Notes under the pieces: generated by a model | What the model saw: the letters and a program-made list of their open reading frames with translations, nothing else | Database searches by the model: none | Told to the model about the DNA's origin: nothing | Position numbers and translations under genes: made by a program | In this document: piece by piece, positions 17,949-25,898 of the stretch | How the letters are laid out: every line of letters starts with the position of its first letter | Position numbering within the stretch: position 1 is the first letter of the stretch | From: Spirochaetes bacterium GWE1_32_154 | Lineage (GTDB): Bacteria > Spirochaetota > GWE2-31-10 | Assembly: GCA_001829315.1 (NCBI GenBank) | Contig: MIAY01000014.1 | Coordinates: 1-60,800 of the forward strand | DNA: 60,800 nt | Direction: 5' to 3'

Positions 17949-19316
17949 TTAATTTTCGTTGAAATCTTTTGTAGCCAATTGGAATTTTGTAAATGCTTTA
18001 ATAAAAACTAATTCAATAATATCAGTCGGACCATTTCTATTTTTTCCTATAATTAATTCTCGAGGTTCAGTTTCACCTGACTGTCCATCTTTAGACGCTT
18101 TTCTATGTAAAAACATAATAACATCGGCATCCTGTTCTATAGATCCGGAATCTTTAAGATCTGACATTTTAGGTTGTGAATCCTCACCTCTTGATTCAAC
18201 ATTTCGATTTAACTGGGCTAATGCAACAATTGGAATATCCAACTCTCTAGCAAGTGATTTTAATGACCTCGATATGTATGCAATTTGTTCGTGCCTTGGA
18301 ATTGATGAGTTTAACTCACTTCCAAAAGAAATAAGCTGAAGATAATCAATGAATAAAATATCAATATTATGTTCTCTTTTCATTTTTCTTGCTTTACTGC
18401 GTAACTCAAGAATTGAAATACTTGGTGTATCATCAAAAACAATTTTTGTTTCATAAAGGGTTTCAGCAACCTGGGATATTTTATTTCGATCCTGATTAGT
18501 TAACATGTTTTTTCTATATAATGTCTGGTTTACTTTAGCTTCACTGCACAACATACGAATCGATAGAGAATCAGTACTCATTTCACAACTAAAAAAACCC
18601 ACACTTTTTTTTGCTCGAAGAGCAATGTTCATTAATAAATTTAACGCGAATGCCGTTTTACCGACACTGGGTCTTGCTGCAATAATTATAAGTTCTGATT
18701 TTTGAAACCCGTCAGTTTTTTCATCAAGATCAAAAAAACCCGATGGAACACCTGACATTTCACCATCGTTATGCTGTTTATTGACAATCTTTGAAATTGC
18801 ATCACTGATAACTTCACTTATAACTTTTAATGATCCGGATGATAAATCCTGATTTATATCCATTATATTTTTTTCTGCCTGATCTAATAATATTTTCACA
18901 TCTTCAGGATCATCATACGATTGTGCAATTATGTCATTTGATATATATATAAGCTTTCTAAGCATTGATTTCTTTTTTACAATCTCAATATAATAGGAAA
19001 TATAAGCAGATGTCGGGAATTTATCAGTTAATGAAGAAATATACTCAGCCCCGCCTGCTTTATCGAGATTTTTTTCACTTTTTAATGTTTCTGTAATAGA
19101 AACGAGTTGAATCGGTTTGTTTTCATTCTTTAAATATTGGATTGTTTTAAAAATAATTTGATTTCTACTATCATAAAAATCATCCGAACGTAGAGTCGTT
19201 TCTGTCAATTTATCATAAGAATCTTCAAAAAGAATTAATGAGGATAAAACATATACTTCCGCTTCAAGATTAAATGGAATAGTTTGGCTTGGTTGTCGAT
19301 TTTTTAACTCACTCAC
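17949..19316 (-). CDS. dnaB: Replicative DNA helicase DnaB
   Basis: Hexameric 5'-3' helicase that unwinds DNA at the replication fork. The 455 residues comprise an N-terminal domain (PFNLEAEVYVLSSLIL, about 13-115), a linker, and a RecA-like C-terminal domain. Walker A ARPSVGKTA is at 214-222 and Walker B ILFIDYLQL near 330. Later come LKSLARELDIPIVALAQLNR, EDSQPKMSDLKDSGSIEQDADVI and the arginine-finger region KNRNGPTD. The start is GTG at 19314-19316, 6 bp after AGGA. A very strong hairpin separates it from rplI upstream, while sppA follows within 13 bp. Confidence 0.96.
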   Translation of the reverse strand: MSELKNRQPSQTIPFNLEAEVYVLSSLILFEDSYDKLTETTLRSDDFYDSRNQIIFKTIQYLKNENKPIQLVSITETLKSEKNLDKAGGAEYISSLTDKFPTSAYISYYIEIVKKKSMLRKLIYISNDIIAQSYDDPEDVKILLDQAEKNIMDINQDLSSGSLKVISEVISDAISKIVNKQHNDGEMSGVPSGFFDLDEKTDGFQKSELIIIAARPSVGKTAFALNLLMNIALRAKKSVGFFSCEMSTDSLSIRMLCSEAKVNQTLYRKNMLTNQDRNKISQVAETLYETKIVFDDTPSISILELRSKARKMKREHNIDILFIDYLQLISFGSELNSSIPRHEQIAYISRSLKSLARELDIPIVALAQLNRNVESRGEDSQPKMSDLKDSGSIEQDADVIMFLHRKASKDGQSGETEPRELIIGKNRNGPTDIIELVFIKAFTKFQLATKDFNEN

Positions 19317-19333
19317 ATCATATCCTACTTAAT

Positions 19334-19370
19334 AACACTACAGGACACATAAAATGTGTCCTGTAGTGTT
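19334..19370. other. Perfect 17-bp hairpin between rplI and dnaB
   Basis: AACACTACAGGACACAT is followed by a 3-nt AAA loop and the exact reverse complement. Neither strand has a U-tract after the stem, so it is not a canonical intrinsic terminator. In the mRNA it would form an unusually stable, long stem directly upstream of the dnaB ribosome binding site. RNase processing, attenuation between ribosomal-protein and helicase genes, or a protein-binding palindrome are all possible. Confidence 0.8.
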
Positions 19371-19385
19371 TAAATAAAAGAAAAA

Positions 19386-19922
19386 TTACTCAGCAGAGCC
19401 TGATTCTGTATCTTCATCTGATCTTTTCTTTTTCGTATTTTTTTGTCTTGTATCAGTTTTCTTTTCTTCTTGAACAGGTTCAACAATTAAATTCATTTCA
19501 GCATAAATATCATGGTAAAGATGAATAGAAACCTTATATTTACCAATAAGTTTTATATGATCTTTTAATTCAATTGATTTTTTATCAATTGAATAACCTT
19601 TTTTAGCTATTTCAGCAGCGATCTGAACATTTGTTACTGTACCATATAATCTGCCTTTATCTCCTGACGGAACTGACAAAGTAATTGTATCTGCTTCAAG
19701 TTTTTCTTTAAGTAAAGAAGCGTTTCCTTTTTTTTCTAATTTCTTTTTTTCAAGGATAGCTTTTCTTTTTTCGAAAAGATTTCTATTTTGCAATGTAAAA
19801 TCTAATGCAAAACCATTAGGTATAAGAAAGTTTCTTGCATAACCTCTTTTTACTTCCTTTACATCACCTTCTTCACCAAGATTTGTTATATCTTTTGCAA
19901 GTATAATTTTTGTTGTACTCAT
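19386..19922 (-). CDS. rplI: 50S ribosomal protein L9
   Basis: Structural protein of the large ribosomal subunit. Residues 1-50 show the L9 signature (KIILAKDITNLGEEGDVKEVKRGYARNFLIPNGFAL), followed by the long connecting helix and the C-terminal domain with GRLYGTVTNVQIAAEI. At 178 residues it is about 30 longer than usual because of a charged tail (KKTDTRQKNTKKKRSDEDTESGSAE) without known function. It follows rpsR at 14 bp. Confidence 0.97.
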   Translation of the reverse strand: MSTTKIILAKDITNLGEEGDVKEVKRGYARNFLIPNGFALDFTLQNRNLFEKRKAILEKKKLEKKGNASLLKEKLEADTITLSVPSGDKGRLYGTVTNVQIAAEIAKKGYSIDKKSIELKDHIKLIGKYKVSIHLYHDIYAEMNLIVEPVQEEKKTDTRQKNTKKKRSDEDTESGSAE

Positions 19923-19936
19923 TACTCCCCCTTTAA

Positions 19937-20251
19937 TTAATTCTTAACATACGGTAAAAGAGCAACAGCTCTTGCAACTTTAATAGCGTTTGCAAGTTCT
20001 CTTTGATGTTTTGCACAATTTCCGCTAATTCTTCTAGGGATTATTTTTCCACCCTCAGTAATAAATCTTTTTAAGACATCAATTTCTTTATAGTTTATTT
20101 TAAGATTTTTTACTGAACAAAATCTACAAACTTTTTTTCTTAAATAAACTTTTCTTTTTGACTTTGAAGGATCATCATTCATTCTGTCCTTATTATTCAT
20201 TCCGCCTTTGTTGCCTCTGTCGGAAAAACTATCATTTCTATCATCTGACAT
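19937..20251 (-). CDS. rpsR: 30S ribosomal protein S18
   Basis: Small-subunit protein that pairs with S6 on the ribosome. The conserved core starts near residue 37 ([21 protein letters not shown]) and continues with [35 protein letters not shown]. The CxxC pair with the later C-x-x-H indicates the zinc-binding form. About 33 extra N-terminal residues are rich in D, N, R and K and look disordered. Flanked by ssb (11 bp) and rplI (14 bp). Confidence 0.96.
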   Translation of the reverse strand: MSDDRNDSFSDRGNKGGMNNKDRMNDDPSKSKRKVYLRKKVCRFCSVKNLKINYKEIDVLKRFITEGGKIIPRRISGNCAKHQRELANAIKVARAVALLPYVKN

Positions 20252-20262
20252 ATTTTACTCCT

Positions 20263-20817
20263 TTAAAATGGTATATCATCATCACTATCAAAATTTCTTC
20301 CTGAAGGATAATCTTCACCTGAATTACTAAAGTTAGAGTCTCCCCATGGATCAGGAATGAAATCAGCTGCTTTTTGAACAGGTTGCTGACTAACCGGTTT
20401 TGAAACTGTATTAGTTTGAGCAGGTTGCTGCGTATTTACAGTATTATTTTGATAACTTGATGATTGAGGTTGCGATGCACTATTTGATTGAGTTAAAAAT
20501 TGAACACTACTCGCAACAATTTCAATTTTAGATCGTGCCTGATTAGTTGCCTGATCGTTCCATCTGTTTTGTCTTAAATTACCTTCAATAGATACCTGAC
20601 TACCTTTTTTTAAGTATTTTTCACAATTAACAGCCTGATTTCCCCAAACCACGATATCAAAAAAATTAGTATAATCTTTCCACTCGTTATTTTGTTTAAA
20701 TTTTTCACCATTAGCAATTGAAAATCTTGCAACAGGAGTTCCACTCGGTGTATATCGTATTTCAGGGTCTCTTACAAGACGACCAATGAGAACTACAAGG
20801 TTCATATCTCTAGACAT
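20263..20817 (-). CDS. ssb: Single-stranded DNA-binding protein
   Basis: Protects single-stranded DNA and recruits replication and repair proteins. The OB-fold occupies residues 1-110 (MNLVVLIGRLVRDPEIRYTPSGTPVARFSIANG; FFDIVVWGNQAVNCEKYLKKGSQVSIEGNLRQNRW). A Q/S/N-rich linker of about 55 residues follows, and then the acidic partner-binding tip DSDDDIPF. Length 184. It begins one base after the end of rpsF, inside the S6-S18 ribosomal protein operon, the classic arrangement. Confidence 0.97.
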   Translation of the reverse strand: MSRDMNLVVLIGRLVRDPEIRYTPSGTPVARFSIANGEKFKQNNEWKDYTNFFDIVVWGNQAVNCEKYLKKGSQVSIEGNLRQNRWNDQATNQARSKIEIVASSVQFLTQSNSASQPQSSSYQNNTVNTQQPAQTNTVSKPVSQQPVQKAADFIPDPWGDSNFSNSGEDYPSGRNFDSDDDIPF

Positions 20818-20818
20818 A

Positions 20819-21100
20819 TTACTCTTCCGCGTTTAAATTTATGTATCTTAAGACACATTTAGAAATCTTAAAAAGTTTTTGAACATCCAAAAGCTTTTTT
20901 GAATCAGCTTCAATGTTTAGAAGGTAATAATGCCCTCTTTTTTTTCTGTTAATTTCATATGCAAGATCTTTCATCCCCATATCTTTTTCTTCAGTAATTT
21001 TAACATCACTGTTTTTGAGTGTCGTATAAAGAAACTCCTTGCACTGGTCAAACGCAAGTTCATCCTCATCAAACACAATCATCATTTCATACTTTGTCAT
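20819..21100 (-). CDS. rpsF: 30S ribosomal protein S6
   Basis: Small-subunit protein that dimerises with S18. The 93 residues match the family throughout: MTKYEMMIVFDEDEL, EKDMGMKDLAYEINRKKRGHYYLLNIEAD and LFKISKCVLRYI. A plausible AAGGGGG Shine-Dalgarno precedes the ATG. It is the first gene of a long minus-strand transcription unit reaching at least to dnaB. Confidence 0.96.
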   Translation of the reverse strand: MTKYEMMIVFDEDELAFDQCKEFLYTTLKNSDVKITEEKDMGMKDLAYEINRKKRGHYYLLNIEADSKKLLDVQKLFKISKCVLRYINLNAEE

Positions 21101-21161
21101 TTTTCCCCCTTATGGACTATAATCGGGTTATTACACCAAGAGGCAGTAATAATCGTATCGT

Positions 21162-21190
21162 TTTCTACCATAATGATAATAATTTGTCAA
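21162..21190 (-). promoter_or_regulatory. Predicted sigma70-type promoter of the rpsF operon
   Basis: On the minus strand, TTGACA (21190-21185) and TAGAAA (21167-21162) are separated by exactly 17 bp, leaving a leader of about 55 nt before the rpsF ATG. The -35 is perfect and the -10 matches four of six positions. Confidence 0.6.
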
Positions 21191-21252
21191 TTAAGCATTA
21201 GAAAAGACTTATAAATAATTTTGAACTATTTTTCGGGGTATATATACCAGCA

Positions 21253-21300
21253 GAACCTCTTGCAAAAGTTTTAATAAAAAGAAAATTTTTGAAAGAGGCT
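21253..21300. repeat. Dispersed palindromic repeat, single unit
   Basis: A degenerate copy of the roughly 48-bp imperfect palindrome: left arm AACCTCTTGCAAAAGTTTT, AT-rich centre, right arm AAAATTTTTGAAAGAGGCT. It lies between the rpsF promoter and the stop of the cheX-like gene. It is related to copies at 4987, 33402, 40987 and 53914. Confidence 0.65.
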
Positions 21301-21315
21301 TTTATACTATGAAAA

Positions 21316-21777
21316 CTAACCTTCTTTGATCGCGATATTAACTTCGATTGTTCCAAATCGTGACGTTAAATTAACTGAAATAGTTTTCAACTTAACAAAA
21401 CTGATTGAAAAATCTTTTCCTATAATAATTGTTGGGGGGGTTATATGAAGAACTTTATCATTACCTGATAACTGAATTGTCGTTCTTCCTGTTATAATAT
21501 TTGCCATTTCTGCAATTGAAGATTCAATAAAATCGGCATCTATATTAGCAGTTTTTGGAGCCATAGCTGCAGCAATCCTTTGTGCTGTATGCCCTTTTAA
21601 ACTATAAACAACCTGCCCCTGTATAAAACCTGTAATCCCGACAATGATAGAAATCTCATTTGAAGGTGTAGGATCTTCTTTAAGACTCAAATTTGTTCTT
21701 TCAAGTTTAATACTTGCCATTTGTTCAAAGACATCTATAGCATTAGAAATAAAAGGATTTATCCATTCTGATTTCAT
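21316..21777 (-). CDS. cheX: CheX-like CheY-P phosphatase
   Basis: CheX proteins dephosphorylate CheY-P or related receivers. The 153-residue protein begins INPFISNAIDVFEQM and contains the diagnostic ExxN catalytic pair E90 and N93 in IAEMANIITGRTT, within the helix that inserts into the receiver active site. The second half is beta-rich and ends FGTIEVNIAIKEG. No chemotaxis operon is adjacent, so the partner receiver may be elsewhere. The RBS is GGAG before the ATG. Confidence 0.82.
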   Translation of the reverse strand: MKSEWINPFISNAIDVFEQMASIKLERTNLSLKEDPTPSNEISIIVGITGFIQGQVVYSLKGHTAQRIAAAMAPKTANIDADFIESSIAEMANIITGRTTIQLSGNDKVLHITPPTIIIGKDFSISFVKLKTISVNLTSRFGTIEVNIAIKEG

Positions 21778-21901
21778 TATACTCTCCTTTGAGTATCAAA
21801 ACTAATATTAATTGAATTATACCCATTAGCATTAACAATGTCAATTAGAATTAAGAACTTTAGTAGTTTCACATACAAATCAAACTATTACAGAGAACTC
21901 A

Positions 21902-23104
21902 CTATTTAACATTCTTTTTATAAACAATCCCGATTTTAATATCACTAATAAAAACAGTCTCATTACCCGCATCATATTTAATATTCAGATCATTATTCGT
22001 ATTAAACAGATAGAAATTTGTATCATAATTTACATCCATAACAATTAATCCATACTGAAAAGATAATCCTAAATCTTTTTGTTTATTAAATAATGTAAAA
22101 CCAAATCGCGGTGTAACAGGAAATAAATAGTTATATTTATTATAATCATTTGAAACCTGAATATTAATAACACCTTGTAAAGGTAAGGACTCATTCCAAA
22201 GCTGAGGTGGATATAATGAAAAACCTCCGGATATTAATAATCGACCATCTAAAGCAATAAAGTCAATATCAAACGTCAAACCGAATGTCAATAGAAAAAC
22301 ATTAACATTTAATTCATTGTACTTTGAATATTTATTATAAATAATAAATAAATTTTCAAAACCAGTATATACTGAAAATATTTCTCTATATCCGAAAAAA
22401 TACCCTGCTTTCGTTTTTGAATAACTAAAAAATCTGTCATATTCAAAAATAATTGGAACTATCATTTCAAGAAAAACGCCATGAAAATTCAGATTAAATT
22501 TATTTGCATATTCAAATCGAAAAAATGGAGCAAAACTATCACGCCAGCGATTTCTTGGTGATGAAATATCAAAATTGTATGAGTAGGTTTGACTTTTGGT
22601 AAAAAAACCCATTCCGCCATAAGATGCACCGATAGAAAATAAAATTCTGTACTCAGGATTGCTTTTTTTTAAGATCTGACTTTGAATATTAACAATTTTT
22701 TGTGGAATATCATTTGTTGATTTTTTTATTTTTGGTTCAATTGAAACTAATTGATTTAACGAAACACGAATTGAATGAAGAAAATCACTTTTTATTGGTA
22801 TAGTGTAACTAACATCATTTAATCTCGACTTAATTTTATTATAAAGAGTAAAATTAATTAGAATAACATCACCATCTGAAATGTATCCGGTTTTTATTAA
22901 AAAATCAAATTTATTTGATTTTTCATTAACTACAATATCACCACGATTTTGGACAAAAATCTGTATCATATCAAATATCAAATCTTTCAAATAATCTTCG
23001 GATACAATCATACTGTTATTTTCAATTGTTTCTATTTTATAATTAAACGAACAAATAGTAACGGTTGATAATAAAAGAACAAAAAGAACCAGATATTTTT
23101 TCAT
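21902..23104 (-). CDS. Secreted protein of unknown function, probable outer-membrane beta-barrel
   Basis: I do not recognise this 400-residue protein. Residues 1-20 are a signal peptide (MKKYLVLFVLLLSTVTICSF). Residues about 30-130 resemble the N-terminal domain of TolB-type proteins: a DFLIKTGYISDGDVILINFTLYNK pattern, then a helix ending in SLNQLVSIEPK. From about 160 on, the sequence is dominated by alternating aromatic and polar strands (GASYGGMGFF, FRFEYANKFNLNFHGVF, ISGGFSLYPP, FGFTLFNKQKDLGLSFQYGLIV) consistent with a beta-barrel. Its ATG overlaps the stop of the similarly built upstream gene by 4 nt, so the two are translationally coupled. The barrel and TolB-N readings are inference. 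Confidence 0.65.
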   Translation of the reverse strand: MKKYLVLFVLLLSTVTICSFNYKIETIENNSMIVSEDYLKDLIFDMIQIFVQNRGDIVVNEKSNKFDFLIKTGYISDGDVILINFTLYNKIKSRLNDVSYTIPIKSDFLHSIRVSLNQLVSIEPKIKKSTNDIPQKIVNIQSQILKKSNPEYRILFSIGASYGGMGFFTKSQTYSYNFDISSPRNRWRDSFAPFFRFEYANKFNLNFHGVFLEMIVPIIFEYDRFFSYSKTKAGYFFGYREIFSVYTGFENLFIIYNKYSKYNELNVNVFLLTFGLTFDIDFIALDGRLLISGGFSLYPPQLWNESLPLQGVINIQVSNDYNKYNYLFPVTPRFGFTLFNKQKDLGLSFQYGLIVMDVNYDTNFYLFNTNNDLNIKYDAGNETVFISDIKIGIVYKKNVK

Positions 23105-24336
23105 TTTTTACTCCGTTCAATCTTCCATCCGATACCTGTTTGAATTTGTAAAATTGTTGATGGTTTAGAATTATTATTTTCAGAGTTTTTTAAATCATAA
23201 TTAATGAGAAAAAAAGGTAACGAAATATCAAAAAATAAATTTTTATAGAATACATATTTAAATGAAGGCTTTAAGTAAAAAGGAAAAAAAGATGAAGGAT
23301 AAATTGATGTAAAATAATCAATAGAAAAATAGGAACCAAAATCAACTGACAGTAAAATATTTGTATCCGGTTTAAACAGAAAGTTAAAATACAGCATAAT
23401 AATTGAATAAGGCATTTTATTATAACAAATATTTTCATTTAATTTTTTTGTTGCATACAAATTGGTCAATAGATAATTAGTGCCAAATCCGAAACCAAAT
23501 AACTCATTCTTATTTAAAACTCCAACTGACAATTCAAATCTAAAATCAGTAATAAAACTAAATGAATCATAATTATTTTTTATTACCTTTAAATAATTAT
23601 TTTTATCTTCGATATTGTCTGTAAATAGAAATGAAAAAACAATTGAATTTTTTATATATAATCTATATATTTTGAATAAAAACTCATTTGATACAATAGG
23701 CCCTGCTCCTATATAATACGGATAACTATCATTTAATTCTCTAACAAGAAAACCAGTATCAAAAGTATAATTCAGAAAAAAAAATGAATTATTTCGAAGA
23801 ATATTTTTTTTAGATGTTTTTAATTTTTCTAAATCAAATAAACTAAAGACAGGAAATTGAGAAATTATAAATTTCTCAATTTCTGAACTGATTATATTCA
23901 TATCTTGTATAATACTATCCGGATTAAAATTGAGTATTGTATAGCGGGTTCTATTGTTTAAAATATCATTAGCAATAATTGATATTTTGTATGAAGTTAT
24001 TTCATTAATTATTGAGATATCAATAGAACCGGAAATTTTTGTTAAATTATAAAAATCAGCTATTTTATAGGGATCATTAAGATTATAATTTTCTAAATAT
24101 TTTTTATAACTACTTTCTTCAATAAATGATATTTTTTTTTCTGTTGAAAGTTTCTTTAAAACTAGTCTTACAATAAAATCAATATTTTTTTCGATAGTAT
24201 TTTCAAATTTCACATCAGGACTATAATACATTATTTTCTGAGGCATAACAGAATTAATGGTAACCTCACTTGAAAATAAAGGATTGACGAAAATAACTAA
24301 AAAAAATAGAAACAACGTTTTGTATTTATTAAACAT
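23101..24336 (-). CDS. Secreted protein of unknown function, probable outer-membrane beta-barrel (partner of downstream gene)
   Basis: A 411-residue protein not recognised as a named family. Residues 1-22 form a signal peptide (LFLFFLVIFVNPLFSS). The region of about 30-165 has the layout of a TolB-N-like domain: IDFIVRLVLKKLS, then KISGSIDISIINEITSYKISIIAND followed by a helix. The rest is strand-rich with many aromatic residues (FFFLNYTFDTGFLV, FSFITDFRFELSVGVLN, LLSVDFGSYFSI, YVFYKNLFFDISLPFFLI), as in small outer-membrane barrels. It shares this two-part design with the next gene, which it overlaps by 4 nt. It is preceded by a terminator and by about 75 bp without genes. Confidence 0.65.
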   Translation of the reverse strand: MFNKYKTLFLFFLVIFVNPLFSSEVTINSVMPQKIMYYSPDVKFENTIEKNIDFIVRLVLKKLSTEKKISFIEESSYKKYLENYNLNDPYKIADFYNLTKISGSIDISIINEITSYKISIIANDILNNRTRYTILNFNPDSIIQDMNIISSEIEKFIISQFPVFSLFDLEKLKTSKKNILRNNSFFFLNYTFDTGFLVRELNDSYPYYIGAGPIVSNEFLFKIYRLYIKNSIVFSFLFTDNIEDKNNYLKVIKNNYDSFSFITDFRFELSVGVLNKNELFGFGFGTNYLLTNLYATKKLNENICYNKMPYSIIMLYFNFLFKPDTNILLSVDFGSYFSIDYFTSIYPSSFFPFYLKPSFKYVFYKNLFFDISLPFFLINYDLKNSENNNSKPSTILQIQTGIGWKIERSKK

Positions 24337-24369
24337 AGTTTGATTATAACGTAAATAAATAAATTATGC

Positions 24370-24406
24370 AAAAAAAAAACCTCTTACAAAATAATAAGAG
24401 GTTTTT
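24370..24406 (-). terminator. Rho-independent terminator of the pheST-TPR operon
   Basis: On the minus strand, AACCTCTTA pairs with TAAGAGGTT around an 8-nt loop, followed by a run of at least eight T. It lies directly behind the PH-like gene and separates the pheS operon from the secreted-protein pair. Confidence 0.85.
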
Positions 24407-24411
24407 AAAAA

Positions 24412-24768
24412 TTATTTTTTTCTAAATAAATTTATGACATCAACTAAAAGATGCATTTCATCATTTGGTATTGAACCGGGAGTTATATTTAACTCTTCAT
24501 TTTTCTTATTTACTACAATCATTTTATAAATATATTTTTCTTTATCAATCTCTCTGAATAAAATATCTTTTACATCGACTAAAGGTATTTTATTTACATT
24601 TGTTGCAGTGTATATATAAAGGCTGTCCTGAGTACAAACAATTCCTTTATTGCCCGTTAAAAACATTGTATCATCATAAAACGCTACAATTCTATCATTG
24701 TCATTATAAATACCTTTTTCCTTTAGTTTTGCTATGATTTTTTCCGGTAAAGTATCTGAGTAAAACAT
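24412..24768 (-). CDS. Small PH-like (YokE/bPH-type) domain protein
   Basis: A 118-residue cytoplasmic protein with no signal peptide. The strand pattern RIVAFYDDTMFLTGNKGIVCTQDSLYIYT, followed by VNKIPLVDVKDILF and a closing helix (EMHLLVDVINLF), resembles bacterial pleckstrin-homology-like domains. The precise family is uncertain and no activity can be assigned. It is the last gene of the pheS-pheT-TPR operon, 23 bp after the TPR gene, and is followed immediately by a strong terminator. Confidence 0.55.
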   Translation of the reverse strand: MFYSDTLPEKIIAKLKEKGIYNDNDRIVAFYDDTMFLTGNKGIVCTQDSLYIYTATNVNKIPLVDVKDILFREIDKEKYIYKMIVVNKKNEELNITPGSIPNDEMHLLVDVINLFRKK

Positions 24769-24791
24769 AATACACCCCTTGTATAGTTAAA

Positions 24792-25895
24792 TTAGATAGA
24801 TTCCTTATTGCTTTTGATAAAATCGAGTAATTCTTTAGCTTTTAAATCATTTTTATCAAATTCAAGAATTATTTCACAATATTTCATTGCTTCCTTAACA
24901 TTTCCCCTTTTATAGGATAAAAAAGCAAGATTATAATAAATTGAAAGGTCATCAGGATTATATCGTAAAGCTCTTGAGAATGCAAGCTCGGATTGATTAA
25001 AATCTTTAATATTCATATAATTTAAACCAAGTTCATTATATAAATCAGCAGTGGTTTCATTATATTTTAAAGCTTCTTTTATTTCTACAATTGCTTCATT
25101 ATATTTTTCTGTTTTTCGTAACGCCAAACCTTTCAAATAATAACCATTCCAAATTCGCGGATATTTTTCAATAAAACGATTTAAATACCCTATAGCATCT
25201 TCATCTTTATCCGATTGTATTAAATCATACGCTGATTTATAATAATCATCAAAAACACCTAACTTTTCAATATCATCAATAGCTTTAATAACTTCTTCTT
25301 TTCGCTCACTATCATCTGTTTCTTTAACAAAATCTTTAAAAAACTCTAAAGATTTTTCATAATTTTCCCTGGCAAAATAAAATCTGCCTAAATAATACAG
25401 TGCCTTATCAGTTTTATTATCTATTTTTTCAATCTCTTTAAAATATCCATACGCAATTTCTTCCATTTGCTGAGCTTCAGCATCTCTTCCTTTTTGAAAT
25501 AAATGCTGAGAATATTCATCATAACAGACTGCAACATTGAGATTATGATCAATTGAATCAGGATTTAATGATAAAAGCCCCCGATAAATATCAATGGCAT
25601 CAATATAATCTTCATTATTTTCAGCTTCAAACGCTGCAGAAGTCAATAAACCGTCAACATCAGGTTTTACCGTATAAATAAAGTCTCTATAATAATCTAA
25701 GTGTTCATTATTAGGGTCTTCTTTTAAAATCTTTAACATCCCCATAATAATATTATCAGGTGTAATATCTTCAGGAGAAAAACTGTTATTTTTTGTCGAT
25801 AAAACCGGTAATGGAATATCATCTCTAACAAGAAATTCATTTATATGATAATCAACTTTTCCTTCCATAGATACAAAAAATACATCGTCTAACAT
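24792..25895 (-). CDS. Tetratricopeptide-repeat protein
   Basis: A 367-residue cytoplasmic protein (no signal peptide). From about residue 90 it consists of TPR helices: NEDYIDAIDIYRGLLSLNPDS, ALYYLGRFYFARENYEKSLEFFKDF, NGYYLKGLALRKTEKYNEAIVEIKEAL, ADLYNELGLNYMNIKDFNQSELAFSRAL and LSIYYNLAFLSYKRGNVKEAMKYCEIIL. The first 90 residues are not repeat-like. TPRs mediate protein contacts; the partner is unknown. It starts 3 bp after pheT ends, so it is co-transcribed with the phenylalanyl-tRNA synthetase genes, probably without a functional link. Confidence 0.85.
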   Translation of the reverse strand: MLDDVFFVSMEGKVDYHINEFLVRDDIPLPVLSTKNNSFSPEDITPDNIIMGMLKILKEDPNNEHLDYYRDFIYTVKPDVDGLLTSAAFEAENNEDYIDAIDIYRGLLSLNPDSIDHNLNVAVCYDEYSQHLFQKGRDAEAQQMEEIAYGYFKEIEKIDNKTDKALYYLGRFYFARENYEKSLEFFKDFVKETDDSERKEEVIKAIDDIEKLGVFDDYYKSAYDLIQSDKDEDAIGYLNRFIEKYPRIWNGYYLKGLALRKTEKYNEAIVEIKEALKYNETTADLYNELGLNYMNIKDFNQSELAFSRALRYNPDDLSIYYNLAFLSYKRGNVKEAMKYCEIILEFDKNDLKAKELLDFIKSNKESI

Positions 25896-25898
25896 TAT

